64,000 nucleotides of DNA, taken from the NCBI RefSeq assembly GCF_038502225.1, contig NC_091369.1:850001-914000 (forward strand), written 5' to 3'. The first letter of the stretch is position 1. Every line of letters starts with the position of its first letter. Made by a program: the position numbers and the translations under genes. This DNA is from Cherax quadricarinatus. Taxonomy: Eukaryota > Arthropoda > Malacostraca > Decapoda > Parastacidae. The notes below the pieces were generated by a model. It saw only the letters and a list, made by a program, of their open reading frames with translations. It had not been told where the DNA came from and made no database searches. This document shows, in pieces, positions 43,451 to 54,544 of this stretch.

Positions 43451-44602
43451 TGAAGTTTGTCTCTGAAATTGTATTTTTTCACCACAAGGCGGCTTTCTGC
43501 CGTTTTTCTTAAACTCGTTGACTGACATTTGGGTTCTGTCGTATTTATTTTTGTACTCATATACTGAGTTGGTCCCTGCTGACATAATACATTCAACTTT
43601 TTCAACTCTCCTGACATGGAAGAAATTGTTCCTCGTGTCCCTTTGGTCCGATTAAACTCATATTTTCTCTTTGTGCCAACTCGTCCTGGCTCCTTGCAAC
43701 TCAAATATTTTCTTAATTTTTATTGTTGTCATACCTGGGTATTGCAAAGACACAGGCCAAAGTTTTTATTAAGACAATGTTTCTCTCAGAGAGAGCTTTA
43801 CGAAAATTTTCCTTTGAGGAAACGTTGTCTTTAAGACTTGCTCTGTTTTGCTTGTCTTTGTTTTGCCCTTATTTGTGGGCATTGTGGCACCCAGGCGTGT
43901 TGTCGTACTTGGAGTGCGTCTTATAAGTTCCTTGTTAGGAACCAGCTCACACAGGTCTGGGATCAGATATTGTATCTAGAAGTAAATGTCCCCAAACAGT
44001 AAATAAGGAGCAGTCGTATCTCGACGGCCTGCATAGATTCCATATAGTTGTGGGACCAGCCCTCAGTGGTGGGACCGGCCCTCACAGTGGTGGGACCAGC
44101 CGTGTAAACCTCTGAACTTTATCGGGTTTCGTGATGCTTGACAGGTTGAGGGTTCCACGGTGGTGTACTCCGGTACTGGTTTTACGTATGTCGTGTAGAG
44201 TGAGATCACTGCCTCTTTGTTTACATTCCTGAATGTTTTGTTTACATTTGCAAGCGTAGCACGTGACATCGATGTTCTGATAATTTGCTCCTCGGTCGAA
44301 ACGATTCGTGTTATGTTCACCTCTATGAATTCTCTCTCAGATTCTGTAGTTGCTTCCCTCTCATGTGGTACTCCCTGTGAGACCTCCCTATCGGTTGGTA
44401 CTGTGTGACCTCCCTCTCAGTTGGTACTCTGTGACCTCCCTCTCAGGTGATACTCTTCCTTTGTTCTCCCTCTCATCTGATACTCTCTATCTGTCCTCCC
44501 ACTTTCTTATCTCGTTATCATACCATAATATTTTCTGAGGTTGAATTCCGGCAACCATTTGTCGGATCATTCTTCTAGCTTGTTCTAACCTATCCGAGCG
44601 TG

Positions 44603-44627
44603 TGTGTGTGTGTGTGTGTGTGTGTTC
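44603..44627. repeat. short GT microsatellite
   Basis: GT run of 25 bp. Confidence 0.9.
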
Positions 44628-44772
44628 GTTCATTCGAGCGTGCGCGTGTTCTGTCTTACGGTCTTGTGGGCGTATACGCGCGAGCGTGCTTGCCTGTGGG
44701 CGTGTGTGGGCGGAGATGCTCGAGGTGTGACAAGTGGGTGGAGATCAGGAAGATAAGGTTCACTGGAGTGTC

Positions 44773-44773
<1 letters not shown>

Positions 44774-44836
<63 letters not shown>
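44774..44836. repeat. GT microsatellite
   Basis: A pure GT run of 63 bp which ends at the terminal units of a reversed CR1-like LINE tail. Confidence 0.97.
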
Positions 44837-44839
<3 letters not shown>

Positions 44840-44903
44840 CACCTAATTCACCTAATTGTGGTTGCAGGGGTCGAGACTCAGCTCCTGGCCCCGCCTCTTC
44901 ACT
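44837..44903 (-). mobile_element. CR1-like LINE tail between GT tracts
   Basis: ACTCACCTAATTCACCTAAT, TGTGGTTGCAGGGGTCGAGA and CTCCTGGCCCCGCCTCTTCA are the reverse complement of the family tail. GT repeats lie on both sides (44774-44836 and 44903-44926), followed by GA and a G run. Confidence 0.9.
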
Positions 44904-45082
44904 GTGTGTGTGTGTATGTGTGTGTGAGAGAGAGAGAGAGGGGGGGGGGGAGAAGATGCTCTTTTTGGTAAACAAATGAGTAAGAAAGGTGTCAGCTGTC
45001 GTAGGGACGGAGGGAAGGTGTGATCCAAAGGTTATATTTAAGTCTGAGGGAGGGAAGGAGGTTAGGAGGAAACCCTTGGTAT

Positions 45083-45166
45083 CACAGACGAGTGTCACAG
45101 ACGGGTGTCACAGACGGGTGTCACAGACGGGTGTCACAGACGGGTGTCACAGACGGGTGTCACACA
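45083..45166. repeat. 13-bp minisatellite, 6 units
   Basis: Six units of CACAGACGGGTGT, the first with GACGAGTGT. Confidence 0.95.
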
Positions 45167-45434
45167 CTGCAAGAACCGACACCGTTAAGGGAAAGAGACT
45201 TACTACCGTGATTACCTGCATGATAAGATATTGGTGGGTGGGGTGGGCCACAGTGGGGAACCACGGTGTACACTGGTGAAGGGTGGGTGGTTCCCCAGGA
45301 TGGGTAGTGTTGGAGGGTGGGTGGTACGCCAGGATGGGTGGTACTAGAGGTGGGTAATACATCAAGTGTGTTGCCCAGGTGTGTAGGCCAAGTATGCTAG
45401 TTCAAGAGGGAAGATGGAGTACCTGCCTCCCTAA

Positions 45435-45560
45435 ATTAAATTATTATTATTATTCGTGATTATGGGAAAACGAAAAGCCCACAAGGGTCATAAAACTCCT
45501 GAGGAATTATATGGGTGAGGGTAATCAGGTTTGATCTCTTCGAGGTGAATCAACATCACA
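45435..45560 (-). mobile_element. S1 element, reversed
   Basis: ATTATTATTATTATTCGTGA then TTATGGGAAAACGAAAAGCC, CACAAGGGTCATAAAACTCC and GGTTTGATCTCTTCGAGGTG are the reverse complement of S1 with its TAA tail. Confidence 0.7.
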
Positions 45561-45861
45561 TAGAACTCCCGCCTCCAGGTCCAAGGCGTCACTGGAAATA
45601 CACTTGAAATAAACCGAGATACCAAAACTTATTGAGCTTAACAAAATGTGTAAATAAGGTGTCATATGTGATCGAATCCAAGTTAGCCTGGTGGTCTACC
45701 TGTGACTTATGTGTGTGACTGGTTTCGAGGGTGGTTCTACTTTTGCAAGTCGGCCTGAGGCTACCCATTCTCTTCGAAAAACTTTAAACGAACACACAGT
45801 ACATAATGCAGTCATTTTATGTAATGAAATTGAGATGTAAAAAACTAGGAATAATCGTGTT

Positions 45862-46134
45862 AAATGGTCTGTCGTTCAAAGATTAGTAAAGATCTGGAAA
45901 AGGATAGGGTGGATTATGAGAACTTTGAAAACAAGAGAAGTCACGTCAGTCAAGGTACTGTTCAAATCGCTCTGATCTCACTTCTGGAATATTCTTCACT
46001 TCTCACACATCCGCTCAAGGCAAGAGAGATCACATGCCTGGAAAATGTTGAGAAATCGTTTACTGCTCTCATAGAGTCATTAAATCATCTAAACTACTGG
46101 GAGCACCTCACCGCCCTTAGAATGCATTGTTTAG

Positions 46135-46185
<51 letters not shown>

Positions 46186-46500
46186 CGAGAGAGAGAGAGA
46201 GAGAGAGAGGAGAGGGAGGGAGGGGGGGGGGGAGGGAGGGAGGGGGGGGGCTGATAATATACAAGTATACATGTAAGATTCTTCAGGATGAGGTCCCAGT
46301 CTACACACATCCATGACGGTAAACGAGTCATTAATCTTTACCAGGAGATATACGAAATGTTGCCCGAATATTGGTAGACATTCAAGTTAAAAGTCGACCA
46401 CTACCTGCAATAAGTGAAAGATCTACCAGGTTGTGATGGTGTTGTGGGCGTGCTGGCAACAAGGTTCAGGCTGGGAAAGTTGAGGAACACTGGAAGTCTT
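45862..46500 (+). pseudogene. LINE-B remnant split by a GA/GGGA tract
   Basis: The order follows LINE-B: RVDYENFENKRS (MIGWIMRTFKTR region), LEYSSLLTHPLKAREITCLE, HLNYWEHLTALRM, then a GA/GGGA microsatellite (46138-46250) inside the ERRRER codons, then GATGAGGTCCCAGTCTACAC, and TACCAGGTTGTGATGG. The tract sits exactly where intact copies read AGGAGGGAGAGAGAT, so it grew from a purine-rich coding stretch. Confidence 0.8.
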
Positions 46501-46549
46501 TCACGGGTAAGATAGAGTGAAGGTAAAGAGGATACACCTAGGACAGGCA

Positions 46550-46690
46550 CAGGCCTCTGGTGTTATATTCGCCTGTATTCTACTGAAGAAATCTGTTGCG
46601 CAAGCTGAACGTTTCGGTAGTAAAGATACCCAAGTGTTGCACGTGTCTTATTCATCAGTTTGTCGGTATTGTATACCATAAGTGATACCT
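46550..46690 (+). mobile_element. hairpin-core element (family H), diverged
   Basis: ACTGAAGAAATCTGTTGCGC and AAGCTGAACGTTTCGG, then GTAAAGATACCCAAGTGTTG, and the closing palindrome GGTATTGTATACC at 46666-46678. The core stem has decayed (GAAC for GAAAC). Confidence 0.75.
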
Positions 46691-46791
46691 AGAAGAGGGC
46701 TATAGAACAAGTATGGTGATAGCCACTGTACGTAGATGAGTTCCCATATATCATTATCTACTCAGAACATCTCCCAGCTTTTATGAGAGAC

Positions 46792-46861
46792 AAACCACGG
46801 AACGGGTGGGATTTGAACCCTTGGTAAGTGAGTTCTAAAACTCCATGCCAGTGCGTGGTTT
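46792..46861 (-). mobile_element. tRNA-like short element, copy 1
   Basis: The ends AAACCAC and GTGGTTT are inverted. The reverse strand contains AAGGGTTCAAATCCCACCC, which fits a tRNA T-arm (B box GGTTCAAATCC). About 70 bp. It matches copy 2 at 47773-47843 and shares the flank TTTGCAGTC, so the mobile unit extends further right. Confidence 0.65.
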
Positions 46862-47029
46862 CTTTGCAGTCGTGTTAATGCGATTTCGTAATAACACGAG
46901 AGACGTAAGGCTACCGTGAGCCGTAGCTTGCTGACTGTAAATCATAGGTTAATGTAACACCCACTCAACCGTTACCACCCACTGTAACCTGTCTTCACGC
47001 CCACACATTGCTGCCACTGTATTTCTTGA

Positions 47030-47085
47030 CAAGCCTGGCCCATGGTCGGACTCCGGGAGTAGAAAAACTCGAAGTCGTTAAAGGT
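47030..47085 (-). repeat. dispersed repeat S2, reversed
   Basis: AAGCCTGGCCCATGGTCGGA followed by CTCCGGGAGTAGAAAAACTC is the reverse complement of the S2 phrase. Confidence 0.75.
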
Positions 47086-47467
47086 AAGATTTAAATGTGT
47101 TTGATAATTTCTGAAAATGAATGTGATAAACACATCAGCGTTGGTGAAATGGGGTCTTAGGAAGTGGGGGGAAAGAGTTGCAGGGTAGCGTTTACTGGTA
47201 GTGATGTTGGTCTTGGTGAAAGGGAGGTGTTTTCTTGGAGGTGTGTGGGCAGGAGAACGGGGTCGAGGAGGTGGGAGGGGAACAATTTCCGCAGTCGTCA
47301 AGGTCTGGAACCTGGTGGTAGGAGCAGCTACCACATTACCCCCCCCCCCTTATCACTACCCCCCATCCATCCATCCCCATTCATTCTCCTACTGCTACCC
47401 CCCCGATCCATCCTCCCTCTCCCCTATCCCTTTGTTAGTCACTTATTTTACCTCATATTTCACCATG

Positions 47468-47625
47468 CAGGGGAGGTGCCTGGATGCTGGCCAGTTCTTC
47501 ATCCAAGGAATTTTGGTTGCCTTTATCTTTCTCGGACCTGATTACCTCGCATTCCTTAGGCGCTGTTTGACCACGAACGGGTTTAGCATTTCCCCATGAA
47601 TATAATATTAATAATAATAGAGATC
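47468..47625 (+). mobile_element. S1 element
   Basis: GGGGAGGTGCCTGGATGCTG, CATCCAAGGAATTTTGG, TTAGGCGCTGTTTGACCACG and GGGTTTAGCATTTCCCCATG, followed by TAATATTAATAATAATA. The CATGCAG before it looks like a splice acceptor but the sequence after it is the SINE. Confidence 0.75.
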
Positions 47626-47772
47626 ACATTACAGAAATGTTTTCTACCTCTCTTTTGGGCATTTGTAGCATTTGTATTGATCCTTATACACAATGTTGTA
47701 CACTACTGAGATGCAGATACCTCTGTGTATGCATAGATACACCGAGGTGTGTATTTGAATCTCTGTATATCC

Positions 47773-47843
47773 AAACCATACCACGGGTGGGGTTTGAACC
47801 CGTGGTCAAAGAGTCTCAAAACTCCAGATACGTGGTATGGTTT
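47773..47843 (-). mobile_element. tRNA-like short element, copy 2
   Basis: The ends AAACCATACCACG (47773-47785) and CGTGGTATGGTTT (47831-47843) are perfect 13-bp inverted repeats. Inside, the reverse strand reads CCACGGGTTCAAACCCCACC, a T-arm-like B box. The element is 71 bp. It could be a tRNA-derived SINE head or a MITE; the perfect termini plus B box are unusual together. Confidence 0.65.
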
Positions 47844-48232
47844 GTTTGCAGTCATGTCATTACACTCTGTATATCCGATTTTGACTTAAATGGCAACGCT
47901 CTTCTTGCCGAATAAGGCAAGCGAAAATTTGTGTATGCAGTAATTTCACAAAAATAATTCTGAACCTAACGAAAAAAATGTATTTCGTTGTGTTTATTTA
48001 TTATTAAATTATTGTAAACTTATCTAAAATATATTTAGTTGGATTAGGCGAAATTAAATTGCGCTTGTTATGATAAGGTTAGGCAAATTTTCTATTTTTT
48101 TTTGGGTACAAAATTAATAATTTTTACATTAGCATAAATGAAAAAATATATCTTTAAACGTATAAGAGAAAATTTTAGAAAGGACTTAATTTTCAATGAG
48201 TTCTTGCTAATCGACCAAATTTACCTTTTCGG

Positions 48233-48238
<6 letters not shown>

Positions 48239-48321
<83 letters not shown>
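48239..48321. repeat. AT microsatellite
   Basis: A pure TA run of about 82 bp. Confidence 0.97.
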
Positions 48322-48324
<3 letters not shown>

Positions 48325-48759
48325 AGGAACTGATAAGCGAAAAGCGCTTGGAAGTTCACTATTTTTTCACAGTTGTTCTGCATATATGCGCATATGTACA
48401 ATAACAGGAGTTTATATCTCATTGTGCATACAGAGTTTACATTAAGCTCTATTTTAGATACCAATCTACAGTATTTTCAGCAGTAATGTACACGTGAATT
48501 GCTGCTTTAATGACCTTCGTGCAGTGGAGAGACTGTAAGCCTACACAACACCATACCATGCTCTCAGCCGGGCTGCGGGGAGGGAATAGAAGGTAGACAT
48601 ACCCTGGAAACCAGTCACAGGTATCACACACTCACACACACTTTCCCCATTTCCGTTTCTCCACTACCTTCAGTTCTCCCCGTTAACAGAATATAAAAAC
48701 TCAGCATTGTGACGTTTTTCCTAAGGATATTAATATTATTGCTGACACCCTCATTGTGC

Positions 48760-48925
48760 TGTTTTATTATTATTGCATTCACGGGAAAGCAATAAACTTG
48801 TACGGGTCATATAACGTGTCAAGGTAATGGAAGGTATTAGGTTTGACTCCGAGGAAAGGGAAGGTAGCTGCTAATTCCTTGGATCAAGAGCCCTTCACCG
48901 TCCTCAAGGCACCCTGTGCAGGGTA
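48760..48925 (-). mobile_element. S1 element, reversed
   Basis: TTATTATTATTGCATTCACG, GGTCATATAACGTGTCAAGG, AGGTTTGACTCCGAGG, CCTTGGATCAAGAGCCCTTC and ACCGTCCTCAAGGCACCC form the reverse of S1 from tail to head; full length. Confidence 0.75.
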
Positions 48926-50221
48926 GTAGAAAATACTAGAATGTTTCATGGAAATCTGTGGTACATTCCACCTTATGTATTGAGCGCATCATGTGATTAC
49001 AATCTCGTGTTTCATATCTGATGCGATAACTGTATTGTTGGAGCCAGTATTGTGTTGGTCACAATGTCAACACCAGCCTCCCTTGTGGCGTCACCATGAG
49101 GAGGGGATGTGGGGAAGTGAGGGAGGAGGGGGAAGTGGGGGAGGTGGTGGGTATTTGGGGAGATAGTGGGGATGAAGGGAGGATGAGGGGTTGGTGACAT
49201 GGGGGTTTGGAGTCTGTGAGGTGTGGATGTGGTATATGGAGGAGTACTGGTGGGGGGTATACGGAATAGGTGGAGTGAAACAAACACGGAACACAAAACG
49301 ACATATGACTACATATGCTTAGTGGTTGTTTAATATTCTTGGTGTGTATGCCTGTGCTTGAAACGGGTATTTGAATGAGTTATGGGTGCACCAGAGCAGT
49401 GTTTGTGCTGGAAGCAGGTGATTGTATAAGACTTTTGGGGGTACTAATGTGTGTGTGTTTGTGCTCGAAGCAGGTATTTGTATGAGAGTTGTGGGTGTGT
49501 CAGAGCAGTATGTGAAGTGTAGGAAGAGGAATAGAGAAGTGGTAGCATGTGACTCACTTGGGAAGAGACGGAAGAACCTCCCTGGCGGGGTAGAGATTGA
49601 GGTAGCGGGTGGGGGTTGGGGGTATATTAGGGAAGGAGGGCTTCTGAGGGGAGGGGTCCCCAAGGAAACTGAACAATCTGGTCTCCCCAGTACCACTGCG
49701 AGGCTGGGACTGGTTAAGTGTGTGCTCCCGTGGTAGTGCTCGTGGGACCGCTACCTCAAACCGTGGTCTTGCAAATTACAAGGGATATTGGCATAATGCC
49801 TTGATGCAAACGTAATGTGATGGACAGACGTGTTGACATAGAAGTAATATGTACTGAACTATCGTGATAGTAGGTTAATACAGACGTAATGTGTTGATAC
49901 AGGTGTAAACTTGTTGTACTAGGATGATAGCTGGTGATAATGCGTTCGTACAAACGTAATGTGTTGATAGACGTAATATGTGCTGAAAATAGTGATATTG
50001 TGCTGATACATATGTTCTGTGAGTTGGTGAAGACGTAATGTGTTAAAATAGGCTAAATGTATTTGTATAGATGTAATATATCTTTATGCTTATCCCGGAA
50101 GAAATCACTGTGTATATATCCAGAGAAAAAAAACTTATGCCTAGGCTAGTGTGCGTGTGCCGGGCATGATAATGTTATAATACATTATAAATGATTTTGT
50201 TGTGGATGTGAGGCTGCAGTT

Positions 50222-50277
50222 ATGTCCCTCAGTACCTACTGCAGCGTCTACAGGGGCTACCAGCCCTCCTACCTCAG
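50222..50277 (+). CDS. candidate first coding exon (alternative start)
   Basis: An ATG with G at -3 opens MSLSTYCSVYRGYQPSYLR, of which the last codon is split by the donor CTCAG/GTAAAT (GT at 50278). Sixteen of the 17 codons after ATG end in C or G, mostly C, against AT-rich surroundings, a strong local sign of coding. The exon ends two bases into a codon, the same outgoing phase as exon C. It could therefore splice to the same downstream exon and start a shorter isoform of the Shroom-like gene, or begin another gene. An internal-exon reading (acceptor GGCTGCAG/TT) is possible but has a poor pyrimidine tract and does not fit the phase of exon C. No transcript evidence. Confidence 0.4.
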
Positions 50278-50334
50278 GTAAATAGTTGTTACGTTATGCA
50301 TTATTTAAGTTATAAATGTGGCCTCCCACTTAAT

Positions 50335-50402
50335 AAGCTTACGGTGCAATGCTGTATGACCCTAATGGGTTTAGCGCTTCATTTTGATTATAATAATAAG
50401 CT
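50335..50402 (+). mobile_element. S1 3' fragment
   Basis: ATGCTGTATGACCCTAATGG, GTTTAGCGCTTCATTTTGAT and TATAATAATAAG; only the last third of S1. Confidence 0.7.
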
Positions 50403-50780
50403 TACGGTAGGTTGTTCCACCGGTGCCATTGAGGTATATAATTGCCGTACTTAGTATGGGTTAGATGTTTATGTAGCGCATTGTGTGAATTTGTGGCATC
50501 TTGAATGATTTTGTAATTAGTTGAATGATGGGTGCTCTGTTGTAGGATTTTGTGGACAAGTAGGGAGTATGATTAAAGTCATTGTGATATCTTGTATAAT
50601 TTCTCAGGATTTTACGGTTGCTGATTCGTTGGGCTTAAGCCTAACGGCTAGACGAGGGTCAGTAAGACTGCATATCATCAGTTCACCAGACATACACTTA
50701 TCTGTACATATACCCTAATTGAAATTTTTTATACAGTATTGCAGTATATTGCAATATTTTCTCTCATCGTAATACACTAT

Positions 50781-50782
<2 letters not shown>

Positions 50783-50870
<88 letters not shown>
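50783..50870. repeat. CT microsatellite
   Basis: A pure CT run of about 88 bp. Confidence 0.97.
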
Positions 50871-50871
<1 letters not shown>

Positions 50872-51657
50872 ATGTTTCTGGTATCTTCTAGCTAGAACTT
50901 GAATAGTCTGGGGCCACAGATATTGATACATTCTTCGCTTATTGTGTCCACGGCGTCCATGGTAGTGTGTAAATTTGGGACTAGTCCAAGTACTTTCCAC
51001 GTATTATTATTTATTATTCTATTTTATTATATTAATTATTATTATTACGAATACTAATGGTCAGTAGGAAGATAAGACTGGTGGTGCGGAGCGGAGCATT
51101 AACTTACCTCGTCCAGCAGCAGCAGGAGCTGCAGTTGTTGACATTTCTGGAAACAACGCGGTGACCTTTAAGATTTTTTTTTTTAGTTGGGGGGGGGTTA
51201 GGGGGAGGTATAAGGTGCCTTCATGGATCGTCCAGTCCAGGTCGTCAAACAGAATATTGTATATTGCAATTGTATGTACGTCTCGCGGTGTATATGTATT
51301 TTTCTCCATTTTAAGAATTTTTGTCTAGTACATTGGTCAAAATCAACCTTAATGGCCTTCGTTCGGACGATTGGCTTGAAACCTAACAGTGCACCCAGAC
51401 AATAGGGTGTTGTGGTCATACAGAGCCAGGGACAAGGAAGCTCTTATCTTCTTGTTTCAATTGTTCTGATTGTGGGAGTGGAGAGGTTTTATGTAGATTG
51501 GAGGAGGATGTAGGAGGGTGAGAGAAGGTTGTGTGTGTGGGGGAGGAGGCTATGGGTAAATGGAGGATGTAGGTGGGTTGGAGGTTGAGTGGGTGGAGAT
51601 GATTATCGGTGGGTGAGGGGAAGTGAGTGGGAGGTGGTTGTAGGGGAGGGGAGAAGT

Positions 51658-52325
51658 GTGAAGGTAGTCCCTTCAAAAGAGGTGCCTTGGCTGGTGAAGG
51701 GCTCCCTATCCAAGGCATTGGAGCTACCCTACTTGCTGCCTGGAGGGCATTCCGGGGATCAACGCCCCCGCGGCCCGGTCCATGACCAGGCCTCCCCGTG
51801 GATCAGGGCCTGATCAACTAGGCTGTTACTGCTGGCCTCACGTAGTCCAACGAACGAACCACAGCCCAGCTGACCCGGCGCTGACTCAAGGTATCTGTTC
51901 ATCTCTCTCTTGAAGACAACCAGGGGTGTATTGGCAATTCCCCTTATGACTGGTGGGAGGCTGTTGAACAGTCTTGGGCCCCGAACACTTATTGTGTTTT
52001 CTCTTAGTGTACTAATGGCGCCCCTACTTTTCATTGGGGGTATGTTGCATCGCCTGCCAAGTTTTTTGCTTTCGTAGGGAGTGATTTCTGTGTGCAGATG
52101 AGGAGCCAGTCCCTCCAGGATTTTCCAGGTGTAGCTTATGATGTATCCTCTGCGCTCCAGCGAGTACAAGTCAAGTGCTTCCAAGCGTTCCCGGTAGTTA
52201 AGGTGTTTGACGGAACTTATATGCGCAGTAAAGGTTCTCTGTACATTCTCTAGATCTGCGATTTCACCTGTCCCAGGTGCTAAACCCTTACGGGTTTAGC
52301 GTCTCCCCATAATTGTAATAAAAAT
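51658..52325 (+). mobile_element. S1 element interrupted by LINE-B
   Basis: The left part (GAGGTGCCTTGGCTGGTGAA, CTATCCAAGGCATTGGAGC, to about 51737) and the right part (CCCAGGTGCTAAACCC, TTACGGGTTTAGCGTCTCCC, from about 52262) together make one S1. The LINE-B insertion between them is on the opposite strand. Confidence 0.75.
51738..52262 (-). pseudogene. LINE-B, 5'-truncated copy inside S1
   Basis: The minus strand reads open for 141 codons (51759-52184): LEALDLYSLERRGYI-like start, YTWKILEGLAPHLHTEITPY, SVRGPRLFNSLPPVIRG, FKREMNRYLESAPGQLG and SLVDQALIHGEAWSWTGPRG. It further includes DLENVQRTFTAHISSVKHLN on the 5' side (to about 52262). The tail begins CCTGGAGGGCATTCCGGGGA on the + strand. 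There are no RT catalytic motifs. Confidence 0.9.
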
Positions 52326-52374
52326 ATGAAAGGTTGAGGATTTTATGGTTCAGTTGCGATATGGTTGCTGTTAA

Positions 52375-52420
<46 letters not shown>

Positions 52421-52421
52421 T
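52375..52421. repeat. ATT microsatellite
   Basis: ATT run of about 47 bp, 50 bp after an S1 3' end. Confidence 0.95.
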
Positions 52422-53148
52422 GTATTTGTATTTATTATTACTGATACATAAGAAAACGAGCGCAAGCCCAGTACTGATCATGTAGGAAACAGTGGATCTT
52501 GTTAAGGTTGTACGTATCTTGTGGTTTGGTTGAGGAGTTTATGGTTTAGTTTGAGGACTGGGGAATTCAGATTTACGACACCAGAAATGGAAGATTGTGG
52601 CAAACACTGTGATTGTGGGGAAATGATGGGAATCAATAGCAGCGGATACAGTTGGAAGTCACCTTGAACTTAATTTCAGCGTTGAGGCTGAACGCGGATT
52701 CACGAGGAACCGTCCATTCCAGCACGGATCATGTCTATGCTTGAAACTGCATGTAATGATTTACCTCCATCCACTCTTGGTCCACTACTTCCAAACATCT
52801 GTGACTCATCTGCGTTGTTAGCTGTTATCGCGTCTTCTGGCTACATCTCCTTTCTCCAACATCTTGTCCCTACCGACTCTTACTTAATTCTCTGCTCTGG
52901 CTTGATCGCATCTCTCTCTGGTCGTTCTGTTATTTAGCGTTTAGTTTCAGTTCCCGATGTCTCTCGTGTGCTCCTTCAGATCTATTTCATCTTCCATTTC
53001 TTTAAATGCTTGAACAGCCGGGGGCACCATGTTGGCTCCGCATACTCCAAGGTCTAACGTATGTTGTATATAATATCCCAAGTAAATCTTTTAGGTTCCC
53101 GAAAGCAGTTCATACATTAGTTTTGCATATGCTGCGTAAGTTATGCCG

Positions 53149-53255
<107 letters not shown>

Positions 53256-53579
53256 TGATATGCTTGGTGTGATACTTCCTCTTGGAGCTTGCTCCTTGCA
53301 CGTTCTGAAAAAATGTCTCTCCTCCCAGTCTTTTTACTCAGTAACTTATTTTAATTACACTAGCCAGCACTGAATTCAGGTAGCATCTTTTTTGACCGGA
53401 TTTTGAATAACAAATGCTAAAGTTTTGAGTGACCGGAGGAAGGTTGCGTGACGGGAGGAAGGGTTAGGTGATGGTAGAGTCAGTGGGTGTGAGAGGACGG
53501 CGTGACTGATCCGGCCTTGATTGCCTGGTGTCTCCTGATTGTTGCTCTTACCTTAACCTCTCGCTTCACTGACACCACC

Positions 53580-53705
53580 CTTCATTGGGAAGGGTGCTTT
53601 GATGCTGGCGAAGGGCTCTACACCCAAGGAATTGAATTAAACTTGATTACATCCCATTCCCCATGCGCTATATAATCCTGACGAGTTTAGCGATTTCCAC
53701 TGAAG
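53580..53705 (+). mobile_element. S1 element
   Basis: ATTGGGAAGGGTGCTTTGAT, GCTGGCGAAGGGCTCTACAC, CAAGGAATTGAATTAAACTT and CCTGACGAGTTTAGCGATTT follow the S1 order. Confidence 0.75.
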
Positions 53706-53839
53706 TTAACTTTGTGGGGTACCGCTGATATACTGTGCTTTTTAACGAATTTCGATTTTTCCCCTTCGTCCGCTCCCTGGAGGAGGTGCGAGAGGATATA
53801 CCAAATATGTGATAAGTCATAATATGTGATTTATGACGT

Positions 53840-53938
53840 TTTATTGAGAGGTTTCGTCCACTAGGGACTCAGTTGCTTAAGCTCTTGGTGGACGAAACGT
53901 TTCAATAAAAGTTATAAACAGCATATTTCGTCTTTTTT
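53840..53938. mobile_element. fold-back element (family H)
   Basis: TTTATTGAGAGGTTTCGTCC at the left is inverted against GGACGAAACGTTTCAATAAA at the right, with CTCAGTTGCTTAAGCTCTTGG between. Flanks TGATTTATGACG and GTTATAAACAGC extend the inverted similarity. Confidence 0.8.
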
Positions 53939-54544
53939 ATATAATTTGTCTGGTGCGTACCTGATCAACCAGGCTGTTGCTGCTGGCGGCCTGCTAGCAC
54001 ACGTATCCGCCACAGCCTTGATCAGCGTGCCATTTTAGATAATCCAAAGCAAAGGTTTGTTTATGTACCCCACCCGTCTCGCAGGATGGGCAGCCTAATT
54101 TCGCATGCACTCTAAATAAAGTATTAAGTATTCCTAAAGGTTTATACTCATCGTAATTTATTGCCACTTGGTCTGGAATTACGTGTACATTATCATTTCA
54201 CAACCTAACAATCACGCGCACACTTTAGGAGTGAGCTAGACTGTTTTAACAACATTCAGGTTGTCATTGCGCATAAAAGTTTCAGTTCCCCGTCCATACA
54301 GTTGTGTTTCAAACCAGGTAACAGCCACAGACAGCAGACACAGTAAACATTGAAGTCCGTGTAAACCAGGTCTTGCTGTGGATCACACAAATGAGTAGAT
54401 TTAGTATGAACTGATTTCAGTTATTCGGCCATCGAAATCGTAAGAAATGAAATTTGTAACAGTGTGGAACACAAACTGCTTGCTAGTGGAAGAGAAAGTG
54501 AACGAAGAATGTACAGAGAACTCTCTTATTTATTATTATTAAAG

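Larger units (their letters stand above)
42062..50221 (+). other. intronic or intergenic DNA after exon C
   Basis: No further exon with a matching entry phase (one base to finish a codon) was recognised to the end of the window, except that the candidate first exon at 50222 shares the outgoing phase. The segments 43450-44600 and 48320-50200 hold no identifiable gene. GA-rich and purine-skewed stretches lie at 49090-49270 and 49560-49660. Confidence 0.4.

Noticed and set aside
47462..47470. Splice acceptor-like CATGCAG before GGGGAGGTGCC
   Set aside because: What follows is an S1 SINE copy.
49012..49736. Several overlapping 65-125 codon frames on both strands
   Set aside because: The DNA is strongly purine-skewed, which depletes stops; no splice signals or codon bias support any frame.
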